A DNA stretch of 64,000 nt from Auanema rhodensis (taxonomy: Eukaryota; Nematoda; Chromadorea; Rhabditida; Rhabditidae). Positions 10,363 to 22,500 of this stretch are shown piece by piece. A program made the translations under genes and the position numbers. The stretch lies in NCBI GenBank assembly GCA_964057225.1, contig OZ059899.1, forward strand, positions 17,492,501 through 17,556,500, read 5' to 3'. The first letter of the stretch is position 1; every line of letters starts with the position of its first letter. The notes under the pieces are model-generated. The model saw nothing but the letters and a program-made list of their open reading frames with translations. It did no database searches and was not told the origin of the DNA.

Positions 10363-10389
10363 TCGATGCGGATTTTTAAGCTGCGTCGA
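10363..10389 (+). repeat. Stem D, 9-bp RNA-type stem with two G-U pairs
   Basis: TCGATGCGG (10363-10371) can pair with CTGCGTCGA (10381-10389) around a 9-base loop ATTTTTAAG. Seven pairs are Watson-Crick and two are G-U if the + strand is transcribed; the complementary strand would have A-C mismatches there instead. The element is kept in most monomers. Variants TCGAATCGG (for example near 46838, 51397, 52089), TTCCATGCGG (near 52448) and GATGTGG (near 25797, 29304) weaken it. Transcription is not shown by the sequence. Confidence 0.65.
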
Positions 10390-10430
10390 TCTATGTTATC
10401 AGATTTGCGCTATCTTAAAAATGCACCGAG

Positions 10431-10461
10431 ATATCAACTGATATAAGTTCACACTTATATC
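10431..10461. repeat. Dyad E and an overlapping competitor
   Basis: Arms GATATAAG (10440-10447) and CTTATATC (10454-10461) form a perfect 8-bp dyad around TTCACA. The left arm also fits ATATCA (10431-10436), since ATATCA and TGATAT (10439-10444) form a 6-bp dyad around two bases. Subfamily variants hit the arms: GTTATAAG in much of 51-57 kb, CACATATATC in 25-47 kb, GAAATAAGTTAAC near 40948, 41651, 46210, 46914 and 47611. The changes are not compensatory. Confidence 0.8.
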
Positions 10462-10524
10462 CTCGATTTTCAACCTGAAGAATTAATTTCTTCGTTGAAT
10501 AACAATGTCCATCGTCTTCGCCTT

Positions 10525-10534
10525 AAAAAAAAAA
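10525..10534. repeat. Variable A-run that sets monomer length
   Basis: In P-type monomers the segment CTTGAAAAAAGGAATC is replaced by CTT followed by a run of 9-11 A and TC. Here ten A occupy 10525-10534. Run length explains the 349-, 350- and 351-bp monomers (9 A near 19643, 11 A near 21045). P-type monomers also share AACCTG, TTTCTTCG and AACAATG at their front and often AAAAAGTTTTT later, so they form a linked haplotype rather than isolated slippage events. Confidence 0.85.
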
Positions 10535-11520
10535 TCTTAAAACATCTACTTTTTGTGAAATTATTTTGAAATTTTTAGGGAAAATTTTTGTCAAAAAGTT
10601 TTTGGAAGCAATGTTGAGTGTACATGGAAACTCAACATACACTAATGCATCATTTTTCAAACGATCATAACTAATTTTTGTAATGAGCGTTTCTCAATGT
10701 AGTATAGTGCATTCGATGCGGATTTTTAAGCTGCGTCGATCTATGTTATCAGATTTGCGCTATCTTTAAAATGCACCGATATATCAACTGATATAAGTTC
10801 ACACTTATATCCTCGATTTTCAACCTGAAGAATTAATTTTTTCGTTGAATAACATTGTCCATCGTCTTCGCCTTGAAAAAAGGAATCTAAAAACATCTAC
10901 TTTTTGTGAAATTATCTTGAAATTTTTCGGAAAAATTTTTGTCAAAATGTTTTTGGAAGCTATGTTGAGTGTACATGGAAACTCAACATACACTAATGCA
11001 TCATTTTTCAAACGATCATAACTAATTTTTGTATTGAGCGTTTCTCAATGTAGTATAGTGCATTCGATGCGGATTTTTAAGCTGCGTCGATCTTTGTTAT
11101 CAGATTTGCGCTATCTTAAAAATGCACCGAGATATCAACTGATATAAGTTCACACTTATATCCTCGATTTTCAACCTGAAGAATTAATTTCTTCGTTGAA
11201 TAACAATGTCCATCGTCTTCGCCTTAAAAAAAAAATCTAAAAATATCTACTTTTTGTGAAATTATTTTGAAATTTTTAGGGAAAATTTTTGTCAAAATGT
11301 TTTTGGAAGCAATGTTGAGTGTACATGGAAACTCAACATACACTAATGCATCATTTTTCAAACGATCATAACTAATTTTTGTATTGAGGGTTTCTCAATG
11401 TAGTATAGTGCATTCGATGCGGATTTTTAAGCTGCGTCGATCTATGTTATCAGATTTGCGCTATCTTTAAAATGCACCGATATATCAACTGATATAAGTT
11501 CACACTTATATCCTCGATTT

Positions 11521-13975
11521 TCAACCTGAAGAATTAATTTTTTCGTTGAATAACATTGTCCATCGTCTTCGCCTTGAAAAAAGGAATCTAAAAACATCTA
11601 CTTTTTGTGAAATTATCTTGATATTTTTCGGAAAAATTTTTGTCAAAATGTTTTTGGAAGCTATGTTGAGTGTACATGGAAACTCAACATACACTAATGC
11701 ATCATTTTTCAAACGATCATAACTAATTTTTGTATTGGGCGTTTCTCAATGTAGTATAGTGCATTCGATGCGGATTTTTAAGCTGCGTCGATCTATGTTA
11801 TCAGATTTGCGCTATCTTAAAAATGCACCGAGATATCAACTGATATAAGTTCACACTTATATCCTCGATTTTCAACCTGAAGAATTAATTTCTTCGTTGA
11901 ATAACAATGTCCATCGTCTTCGCCTTAAAAAAAAAATCTAAAAAAATCTACTTTTTGTGAAATTATTTTGAAATTTTTAGGGAAAATTTTTGTCAAAAAG
12001 TTTTTGGAAGCAATGTTGAGTGTACATGGAAACTCAACATACACTAATGCATCATTTTTCAAACGATCATAACTAATTTTTGAATTGAGCGTTTCTCAAT
12101 GTAGTATAGTGCATTCGATGCGGATTTTTAAGCTGCGTCGATCTATGTTATCAGATTTGCGCTATCTTTAAAATGCACCGATATATCAACTGATATAAGT
12201 TCACACTTATAACCTCGATTTTCACCCTGAAGAATTAATTTTTTTTGTTGAATAACAATGTCCATCGTCTTCGCCTTAAGAAAAAAATCTAAAAACATCT
12301 ACTTTTTGTGAAATTATTTTGAAATTTTTAGGGAAAATTTTTGTCAAAAAGTTTTTGGAAGCAATGTTGAGTGTACATGGAAACTCAACATACACTAATG
12401 CATCATTTTTCAAACGATCATAACTAATTTTTGTATCGAGCGTTTCTCAATGTAGTATAGTGCATTCGATGCGGATTTTTAAGCTGCGTCGATCTATGTT
12501 ATCAGATTTGCGCTATCTTAAAAATGCACCGAGATATCAACTGATATAAGTTCACACTTATATCCTCGATTTTCACCCTGAAGAATTAATTTTTTCGTTG
12601 AATAACATTGTCCATCGTCTTCGCCTTGAAAAAAGAAATCTAAAAACATCTACTTTTTGTGAAATTATTTTGAAATTTTCAGGGAAAATTTTTGTCAAAA
12701 TGTTTTTGAAAGCAATGTTGAGTGTACATGGAAACTCAACATACACTAATGCATCATTTTTCAAACGATCATAACTAATTTTTGTATCGAGCGTTTCTCA
12801 ATGTAGTATAGTGCATTCGATGCGGATTTTTAAGCTGCGTCGATCTATGTTATCAGATTTGCGCTATCTTTAAAATGCACCGATATATCAACTGATATAA
12901 GTTCACACTTATATCCTCGATTTTCAACCTGAAGAATTAATTTTTTCGTTGAATAACATTGTCCATCGTCTTCGCCTTGAAAAAAGGAATCTAAAAACAT
13001 CTACTTTTTGTGAAATTATCTTGAAATTTTTCGGAAAAATTTTTGTCAAAATGTTTTTGGAAGCTATGTTGAGTGTACATGGAAACTCAACATACACTAA
13101 TGCATCATTTTTCAAACGATCATAACTAATTTTTGTATTGGGCGTTTCTCAATGTAGTATAGTGCATTCGATGCGGATTTTTAAGCTGCGTCGATCTATG
13201 TTATCAGATTTGCGCTATCTTAAAAATGCACCGAGATATCAACTGATATAAGTTCACACTTATATCCTCGATTTTCAACCTGAAGAATTAATTTCTTCGT
13301 TGAATAACAATGTCCATCGTCTTCGCCTTAAAAAAAAAATCTAAAAAAATCTACTTTTTGTGAAATTATTTTGAAATTTTTAGGGAAAATTTTTGTCAAA
13401 AAGTTTTTGGAAGCAATGTTGAGTGTACATGGAAACTCAACATACACTAATGCATCATTTTTCAAACGATCATAACTAATTTTTGAATTGAGCGTTTCTC
13501 AATGTAGTATAGTGCATTCGATGCGGATTTTTAAGCTGCGTCGATCTATGTTATCAGATTTGCGCTATCTTTAAAATGCACCGATATATCAACTGATATA
13601 AGTTCACACTTATAACCTCGATTTTCACCCTGAAGAATTAATTTTTTTTGTTGAATAACAATGTCCATCGTCTTCGCCTTAAGAAAAAAATCTAAAAACA
13701 TCTACTTTTTGTGAAATTATTTTGAAATTTTTAGGGAAAATTTTTGTCAAAAAGTTTTTGGAAGCAATGTTGAGTGTACATGGAAACTCAACATACACTA
13801 ATGCATCATTTTTCAAACGATCATAACTAATTTTTGTATCGAGCGTTTCTCAATGTAGTATAGTGCATTCGATGCGGATTTTTAAGCTGCGTCGATCTAT
13901 GTTATCAGATTTGCGCTATCTTTAAAATGCACCGATATATCAACTGATATAAGTTCACACTTATAACCTCGATTT
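11521..13975. repeat. Three-monomer block duplicated at +1403 bp
   Basis: 11521-12572 and 12924-13975 share private markers in the same order: TATTGGGCG near 11732 and 13135, TTTTTGAATTGAG near 12078 and 13481, and CTTATAACCTCG near 12207 and 13610. The copies are separated by one N-type monomer (12573) that resembles those at 14327 and 15029. The block shows a local duplication four monomers apart. Confidence 0.8.
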
Positions 13976-15379
13976 TCACCCTGAAGAATTAATTTTTTTT
14001 GTTGAATAACAATGTCCATCGTCTTCGCCTTAAGAAAAAAATCTAAAAACATCTACTTTTTGTGAAATTATTTTGAAATTTTTAGGGAAAATTTTTGTCA
14101 AAAAGTTTTTGGAAGCAATGTTGAGTGTACATGGAAACTCAACATACACTAATGCATCATTTTTCAAACGATCATAACTAATTTTTGTATCGAGCGTTTC
14201 TCAATGTAGTATAGTGCATTCGATGCGGATTTTTAAGCTGCGTCGATCTATGTTATCAGATTTGCGCTATCTTAAAAATGCACCGAGATATCAACTGATA
14301 TAAGTTCACACTTATATCCTCGATTTTCACCCTGAAGAATTAATTTTTTCGTTGAATAACATTGTCCATCGTCTTCGCCTTGAAAAAAGAAATCTAAAAA
14401 CATCTACTTTTTGTGAAATTATTTTGAAATTTTCAGGGAAAATTTTTGTCAAAATGTTTTTGAAAGCAATGTTGAGTGTACATGGAAACTCAACATACAC
14501 TAATGCATCATTTTTCAAACGATCATAACTAATTTTTGTATCGAGCGTTTCTCAATGTAGTATAGTGCATTCGATGCGGATTTTTAAGCTGCGTCGATCT
14601 ATGTTATCAGATTTGCGCTATCTTAAAAATGCACCGAGATATCAACTGATATAAGTTCACACTTATATCCTCGATTTTCACCCTGAAGAATTAATTTTTT
14701 TTGTTGAATAACAATGTCCATCGTCTTCGCCTTAAGAAAAAAATCTAAAAACATCTACTTTTTGTGAAATTATTTTGAAATTTTTAGGGAAAATTTTTGT
14801 CAAAACGTTTTTGGAAGCAATGTTGAGTGTACATGGAAACTCAACATACACTAATGCATCATTTTTCAAACGATCATAACTAATTTTTGTATCGAGCGTT
14901 TCTCAATGTAGTATAGTGCATTCGATGCGGATTTTTAAGCTGCGTCGATCTATGTTATCAGATTTGCGCTATCTTAAAAATGCACCGAGATATCAACTGA
15001 TATAAGTTCACACTTATATCCTCGATTTTCACCCTGAAGAATTAATTTTTTCGTTGAATAACATTGTCCATCGTCTTCGCCTTGAAAAAAGAAATCTAAA
15101 AACATCTACTTTTTGTGAAATTATTTTGAAATTTTCAGGGAAAATTTTTGTCAAAATGTTTTTGAAAGCAATGTTGAGTGTACATGGAAACTCAACATAC
15201 ACTAATGCATCATTTTTCAAACGATCATAAATAATTTTTGTATCGAGCGTTTCTCAATGTAGTATAGTGCATTCGATGCGGATTTTTAAGCTGCGTCGAT
15301 CTATGTTATCAGATTTGCGCTATCTTAAAAATGCACCGAGATATCAACTGATATAAGTTCACACTTATATCCTCGATTT
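13976..15379. repeat. P-N dimers of 702 bp, two copies
   Basis: 13976-14677 and 14678-15379 each consist of a P-like monomer with CCTTAAGAAAAAAATC and an N-type monomer with TTTTTGAAAGCAATG. The same pair occurs at 12222-12923. Small differences include AAAACGTTTTTG near 14803 and CATAAATAATT near 15226. Confidence 0.75.
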
Positions 15380-17483
15380 TCAACCTGAAGAATTAATTTC
15401 TTCGTTGAATAACAATGTCCATCGTCTTCGCCTTAAAAAAAAAATCTAAAAACATCTACTTTTTGTGAAATTATTTTGAAATTTTTAGGGAAAATTTTTG
15501 TCAAAATGTTTTTGGAAGCAATGTTGAGTGTACATGGAAACTCAACATACACTAATGCATCATTTTTCAAACGATCATAACTAATTTTTGTATTGAGGGT
15601 TTCTCAATGTAGTATAGTGCATTCGATGCGGATTTTTAAGCTGCGTCGATCTGTGTTATCAGATTTGCGCTATCTTAAAAATGCACCGAGATATCAACTG
15701 ATATAAGTTCACACTTATATCCTCGATTTTCAACCTGAAGAATTAATTTCTTCGTTGAATAACAATGTCCATCGTCTTCGCCTTGAAAAAAGGAATCTAA
15801 AAACATCTACTTTTTGTGAAATTATTTTGAAATTTTCAGGGAAAATTTTTGTCAAAATGTTTTTGGAAGCAATGTTGAGTGTACATGGAAACTCAACATA
15901 CACTAATGCATCATTTTTCAAACGATCATAACTAATTTTTGTATCGAGCGTTTCTCAATGTAGTATAGTGCATTCGATGCGGATTTTTAAGCTGCGTCGA
16001 TCTATGTTATCAGATTTGCGCTATTTTAAAAATGCACCGAGATATCAACTGATATAAGTTCACACTTATATCCTCGATTTTCAACCTGAAGAATTAATTT
16101 CTTCGTTGAATAACAATGTCCATCGTCTTCGCCTTAAAAAAAAAATCTAAAAACATCTACTTTTTGTGAAATTATTTTGAAATTTTTAGGGAAAATTTTT
16201 GTCAAAAAGTTTTTGGAAGCAATGTTGAGTGTACATGGAAACTCAACATACACTAATGCATCATTTTTCAAACGATCATAACTAATTTTTGTATCGAGCG
16301 TTTCTCAATGTAGTATAGTGCATTCGATGCGGATTTTTAAGCTGCGTCGATCTATGTTATCAGATTTGCGCTATTTTAAAAATGCACCGAGATATCAACT
16401 GATATAAGTTCACACTTATATCCTCGATTTTCAACCTGAAGAATTAATTTCTTCGTTGAATAACAATGTCCATCGTCTTCGCCTTGAAAGAAGGAATCTA
16501 AAAACATCTACTTTTTGTGAAATTATTTTGAAATTTTTAGGGAAAATTTTTGTCAAAAAGTTTTTGGAAGCAATGTTGAGTGTACATGGAAACTCAACAT
16601 ACACTAATGCATCATTTTTCAAACGATCATAACTAATTTTTGTATTGAGCGTTTCTCAATGTAGTATAGTGCATTCGATGCGGATTTTTAAGCTGCGTCG
16701 ATCTATGTTATCAGATTTGCGCTATCTTTAAAATGCACCGATATATCAACTGATATAAGTTCACACTTATATCCTCGATTTTCAACCTGAAGAATTAATT
16801 TTTTCGTTGAATAACATTGTCCATCGTCTTCGCCTTGAAAAAAGGAATCTAAAAACATCTACTTTTTGTGAAATTATCTTGAAATTTTTCGGAAAAATTT
16901 TTGTCAAAATGTTTTTGGAAGCTATGTTGAGTGTACATGGAAACTCAACATACACTAATGCATCATTTTTCAAACGATCATAACTAATTTTTGTATTGAG
17001 CGTTTCTCAATGTAGTATAGTGCATTCGATGCGGATTTTTAAGCTGCGTCGATCTATGTTATCAGATTTGCGCTATCTTAAAAATGCACCGAGATATCAA
17101 CTGATATAAGTTCACACTTATATCCTCGATTTTCAACCTGAAGAATTAATTTCTTCGTTGAATAACATTGTCCATCGTCTTCGCCTTGAAAAAAGGAATC
17201 TAAAAACATCTACTTTTTGTGAAATTATTTTGAAATTTTCAGGGAAAATTTTTGTCAAAATGTTTTTGGAAGCAATGTTGAGTGTACATGGAAACTCAAC
17301 ATACACTAATGCATCATTTTTCAAACGATCATAACTAATTTTTGTATCGAGCGTTTCTCAATGTAGTATAGTGCATTCGATGCGGATTTTTAAGCTGCGT
17401 CGATCTATGTTATCAGATTTGCGCTATCTTAAAAATGCACCGAGATATCAACTGATATAAGTTCACACTTATATCCTCGATTT
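15380..17483. repeat. Mixed stretch of P- and N-type 351-bp monomers
   Basis: Six monomers starting at 15380, 15730, 16081, 16431, 16782 and 17133. 15730 and 16081 both end with CTATTTTAAAAATG (near 16020 and 16371). 16431 carries CTTGAAAGAAGG, a variant that later dominates 57-64 kb. 16782 matches the N copies at 10119-11521, including GGAAGCTATG. No single higher-order period covers this stretch. Confidence 0.65.
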
Positions 17484-19587
17484 TCACCCTGAAGAATTAA
17501 TTTTTTCGTTGAATAACATTGTCCATCGTCTTCGCCTTGAAAAAAGGAATCTAAAAACATCTACTTTTTGTGAAATTATTTTGAAATTTTCAGGGAAAAT
17601 TTTTGTCAAAATGTTTTTGGAAGCAATGTTGAGTGTACATGGAAACTCAACATACACTAATGCATCATTTTTCAAACGATCATAACTAATTTTTGTATTG
17701 AGCGTTTCTCAATGTAGTATAGTGCATTCGATGCGGATTTTTAAGCTGCGTCGATCTATGTTATCAGATTTGCGCTATCTTAAAAATGCACCGAGATATC
17801 AACTGATATAAGTTCACACTTATATCCTCGATTTTCACCCTGAAGAATTAATTTTTTCGTTGAATAACATTGTCCATCGTCTTCGCCTTGAAAAAAGGAA
17901 TCTAAAAACATCTACTTTTTGTGAAATTATTTTGAAATTTTCAGGGAAAATTTTTGTCAAAATGTTTTTGGAAGCAATGTTGAGTGTACATGGAAACTCA
18001 ACATACACTAATGCATCATTTTTCAAACGATCATAACTAATTTTTGTATCGAGCGTTTCTCAATGTAGTATAGTGCATTCGATGCGGATTTTTAAGCTGC
18101 GTCGATCTATGTTATCAGATTTGCGCTATCTTAAAAATGCACCGAGATATCAACTGATATAAGTTCACACTTATATCCTCGATTTTCAACCTGAAGAATT
18201 AATTTCTTCGTTGAATAACAATGTCCATCGTCTTCGCCTTAAAAAAAAAATCTAAAAACATCTACTTTTTGTGAAATTATTTTGAAATTTTCAGGGAAAA
18301 TTTTTGTCAAAATGTTTTTGGAAGCAATGTTGAGTGTACATGGAAACTCAACATACACTAATGCATCATTTTTCAAACGATCATAACTAATTTTTGTATC
18401 GAGCGTTTCTCAATGTAGTATAGTGCATTCGATGCGGATTTTTAAGCTGCGTCGATCTATGTTATCAGATTTGCGCTATCTTAAAAATGCACCGAGATAT
18501 CAACTGATATAAGTTCACACTTATATCCTCGATTTTCACCCTGAAGAATTAATTTTTTCGTTGAATAACATTGTCCATCGTCTTCGCCTTGAAAAAAGGA
18601 ATCTAAAAACATCTACTTTTTGTGAAATTATTTTGAAATTTTCAGGGAAAATTTTTGTCAAAATGTTTTTGGAAGCAATGTTGAGTGTACATGGAAACTC
18701 AACATACACTAATGCATCATTTTTCAAACGATCATAACTAATTTTTGTATTGAGCGTTTCTCAATGTAGTATAGTGCATTCGATGCGGATTTTTAAGCTG
18801 CGTCGATCTATGTTATCAGATTTGCGCTATCTTAAAAATGCACCGAGATATCAACTGATATAAGTTCACACTTATATCCTCGATTTTCACCCTGAAGAAT
18901 TAATTTTTTCGTTGAATAACATTGTCCATCGTCTTCGCCTTGAAAAAAGGAATCTAAAAACATCTACTTTTTGTGAAATTATTTTGAAATTTTCAGGGAA
19001 AATTTTTGTCAAAATGTTTTTGGAAGCAATGTTGAGTGTACATGGAAACTCAACATACACTAATGCATCATTTTTCAAACGATCATAACTAATTTTTGTA
19101 TCGAGCGTTTCTCAATGTAGTATAGTGCATTCGATGCGGATTTTTAAGCTGCGTCGATCTATGTTATCAGATTTGCGCTATCTTAAAAATGCACCGAGAT
19201 ATCAACTGATATAAGTTCACACTTATATCCTCGATTTTCAACCTGAAGAATTAATTTCTTCGTTGAATAACAATGTCCATCGTCTTCGCCTTAAAAAAAA
19301 AATCTAAAAACATCTACTTTTTGTGAAATTATTTTGAAATTTTTAGGGAAAATTTTTGTCAAAAAGTTTTTGGAAGCAATGTTGAGTGTACATGGAAACT
19401 CAACATACACTAATGCATCATTTTTCAAACGATCATAACTAATTTTTGTATTGAAGGTTTCTCAATGTAGTATAGTGCATTCGATGCGGATTTTTAAGCT
19501 GCGTCGATCTATGTTATCAGATTTGCGCTATCTTTAAAATGCACCGATATATCAACTGATATAAGTTCACACTTATATCCTCGATTT
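17484..19587. repeat. Trimer repeat, two copies offset by 1052 bp
   Basis: 17484, 17835 and 18186 correspond to 18536, 18887 and 19238: two N-type monomers with TTTTCAGGG, the first followed by TATTGAGCG and the second by TATCGAGCG, then one P-type monomer. The third members differ in the stretch after the A-run (TTTTCAGGG against TTTTTAGGG). Confidence 0.75.
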
Positions 19588-22500
19588 TCACCCTGAAGAA
19601 TTAATTTTTTTGTTGAATAACAATGTCCATCGTCTTCGCCTTAAAAAAAAATCTAAAAACATCTACTTTTTGTGAAATTATTTTGAAATTTTTAGGGAAA
19701 ATTTTTGTCAAAATGTTTTTGGAAGCAATGTTGAGTGTACATGGAAACTCAACATACACTAATGCATCATTTTTCAAACGATCATAACTAATTTTTGTAT
19801 TGAGGGTTTCTCAATGTAGTATAGTGCATTCGATGCGGATTTTTAAGCTGCGTCGATCTATGTTATCAGATTTGCGCTATCTTAAAAATGCACCGAGATA
19901 TCAACTGATATAAGTTCACACTTATATCCTCGATTTTCAACCTGAAGAATTAATTTTTTTGTTGAATAACATTGTCCATCGTTTTCGCCTTGAAAAAAGA
20001 AATCTAAAAACATCTACTTTTTGTAAAATTATTTTGAAATTTTTAGGGAAAATTTTTGTCAAAAAGTTTTTGGAAGCAATGTTGAGTGTACATGGAAACT
20101 CAACATACACTAATGCATCATTTTTCAAACGATCATAACTAATTTTTGTATTGAGCGTTTCTCAATGTAGTATAGTGCATTCGATGCGGATTTTTAAGCT
20201 GCGTCGATCTATGTTATCAGATTTGCGCTATCTTTAAAATGCACCGATATATCAACTGATATAAGTTCACACTTATATCCTCGATTTTCACCCTGAAGAA
20301 TTAATTTTTTTGTTGAATAACATTGTCCATCGTTTTCGCCTTGAAAAACGAAATCTAAAAACATCTACTTTTTGTAAAAATATTTTGAAATTTTTAGGGA
20401 AAATTTTTGTCAAAATGTTTTTGGAAGCAATGTTGAGTGTACATGGAAACTCAACATACACTAATGCATCATTTTTCAAACGATCATAACTAATTTTTGT
20501 ATTGAGCGTTTCTCAATGTAGTATAGTGCATTCGATGCGGATTTTTAAGCTGCTTCGATCTATGTTATCAGATTTGCGCTATCTTTAAAATGCACCGATA
20601 TATCAACTGATATAAGTTCACACTTATATCCTCGATTTTCACCCTGAAGAATTAATTTTTTTGTTGAATAACATTGTCCATCGTCTTCACCTTGAAAAAA
20701 GGAATCTAAAAACAACTACTTTTTGTAAAATTATTCTGAAATTTTTAGGGAAAATTTTTGTCAAAATGTTTTTGGAAGCAATGTTGAGTGTACATGGAAA
20801 CTCAACATACACTAATGCATCATTTTTCAAACGATCATAACTAATTTTTGTATTGAGCGTTTCTCAATGTAGTATAGTGCATTCGATGCGGATTTTTAAG
20901 CTGCGTCGATCTATGTTATCAGATTTGCGCTAGCTTAAAAATGCACCGAGATATCAACTGATATAAGTTCACACTTATATCCTCGATTTTCAACCTGAAG
21001 AATTAATTTCTTCGTTGAATAACAATGTCCATCGTCTTCGCCTTAAAAAAAAAAATCTAAAAACATCTACTTTTTGTGAAATTATTTTGAAATTTTTAGG
21101 GAAAATTTTTGTCAAAAAGTTTTTGGAAGCAATGTTGAGTGTACATGGAAACTCAACATACACTAATGCATCATTTTTCAAACGATCATAACTAATTTTT
21201 GTATTGAGCGTTTCTCAATGTAGTATAGTGCATTCGATGCGGATTTTTAAGCTGCGTCGATCTTTGTTATCAGATTTGCGCTATCTTAAAAATGCACCGA
21301 GATATCAACTGATATAAGTTCACACTTATATCCTCGATTTTCAACCTGAAGAATTAATTTCTTCGTTGAATAACAATGTCCATCGTCTTCGCCTTGAAAA
21401 AAGGAATCTAAAAACATCTACTTTTTGTGAAATTATTTTGAAATTTTCAGGGAAAATTTTTGTCAAAATGTTTTTGGAAGCAATGTTGAGTGTACATGGA
21501 AACTCAACATACACTAATGCATCATTTTTCAAACGATCATAACTAATTTTTGTATCGAGCGTTTCTCAATGTAGTATAGTGCATTCGATGCGGATTTTTA
21601 AGCTGCGTCGATCTATGTTATCAGATTTGCGCTATTTTAAAAATGCACCGAGATATCAACTGATATAAGTTCACACTTATATCCTCGATTTTCAACCTGA
21701 AGAATTAATTTCTTCGTTGAATAACAATGTCCATCGTCTTCGCCTTAAAAAAAAAAATCTAAAAACATCTACTTTTTGTGAAATTATCTTGAAATTTTTA
21801 GGGAAAATTTTTGTCAAAAAGTTTTTGGAAGCAATGTTGAGTGTACATGGAAACTCAACATACACTAATGCATCATTTTTCAAACGATCATAACTAATTT
21901 TTGTATTGAGCGTTTCTCAATGTAGTATAGTGCATTCGATGCGGATTTTTAAGCTGCGTCGATCTATGTTATCAGATTTGCGCTATCTTAAAAATGCACC
22001 GAGATATCAACTGATATAAGTTCACACTTATATCCTCGATTTTCAACCTGAAGAATTAATTTCTTCGTTGAATAACAATGTCCATCGTCTTCGCCTTAAA
22101 AAAAAAAATCTAAAAACATCTACTTTTTGTGAAATTATCTTGAAATTTTTAGGGAAAATTTTTGTCAAAAAGTTTTTGGAAGCAATGTTGAGTGTACATG
22201 GAAACTCAACATACACTAATGCATCATTTTTCAAACGATCATAACTAATTTTTGTATTGAGCGTTTCTCAATGTAGTATAGTGCATTCGATGCGGATTTT
22301 TAAGCTGCGTCGATCTATGTTATCAGATTTGCGCTATCTTAAAAATGCACCGAGATATCAACTGATATAAGTTCACACTTATATCCTCGATTTTCACCCT
22401 GAAGAATTAATTTTTTCGTTGAATAACATTGTCCATCGTCTTCGCCTTGAAAAAAGGAATCTAAAAACATCTACTTTTTGTGAAATTATTTTGAAATTTT

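Larger units (their letters stand above)
10119..10469. repeat. Representative 351-bp monomer
   Basis: A typical N-type unit. In order it holds CACCCTGAAGAATTAATTT, a TGTCCATCG word (from 10155), the variable segment around CTTGAAAAAAGG (about 10170-10184), TCTAAAAACA (10185-10194), a run of AnTn tracts (about 10206-10252), a conserved dyad block (10261-10293), a small hairpin (10332-10348), a wobble stem (10363-10389) and a final dyad (10440-10461). Sequence between about 10255 and 10330 is almost invariant across the array, whereas 10165-10200 varies most. Confidence 0.9.
10119..12221. repeat. N-P dimer higher-order repeat, three copies (701 bp each)
   Basis: Monomers alternate N-type (10119, 10820, 11521) and P-type (10470, 11171, 11872), giving a 701-bp dimer three times in a row. 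The N copies share the rare TTTTTCGGAAAAA segment and GGAAGCTATG. Minor changes tell the copies apart, such as AAATATCTAC near 11243 and TTGATATTTTTC near 11618. Confidence 0.82.

Noticed and set aside
10351-10375. CENP-B box in the 351-bp monomer (ATTCGATGCGG region)
   Set aside because: It has TTCG, but the required A and CGGG do not follow at the right spacing; the 176-bp unit has none either.
10525-10534. Poly-A run as the 3' end of a retroposed element
   Set aside because: It sits at a fixed place in the satellite unit, with no element body or target-site duplication beside it.
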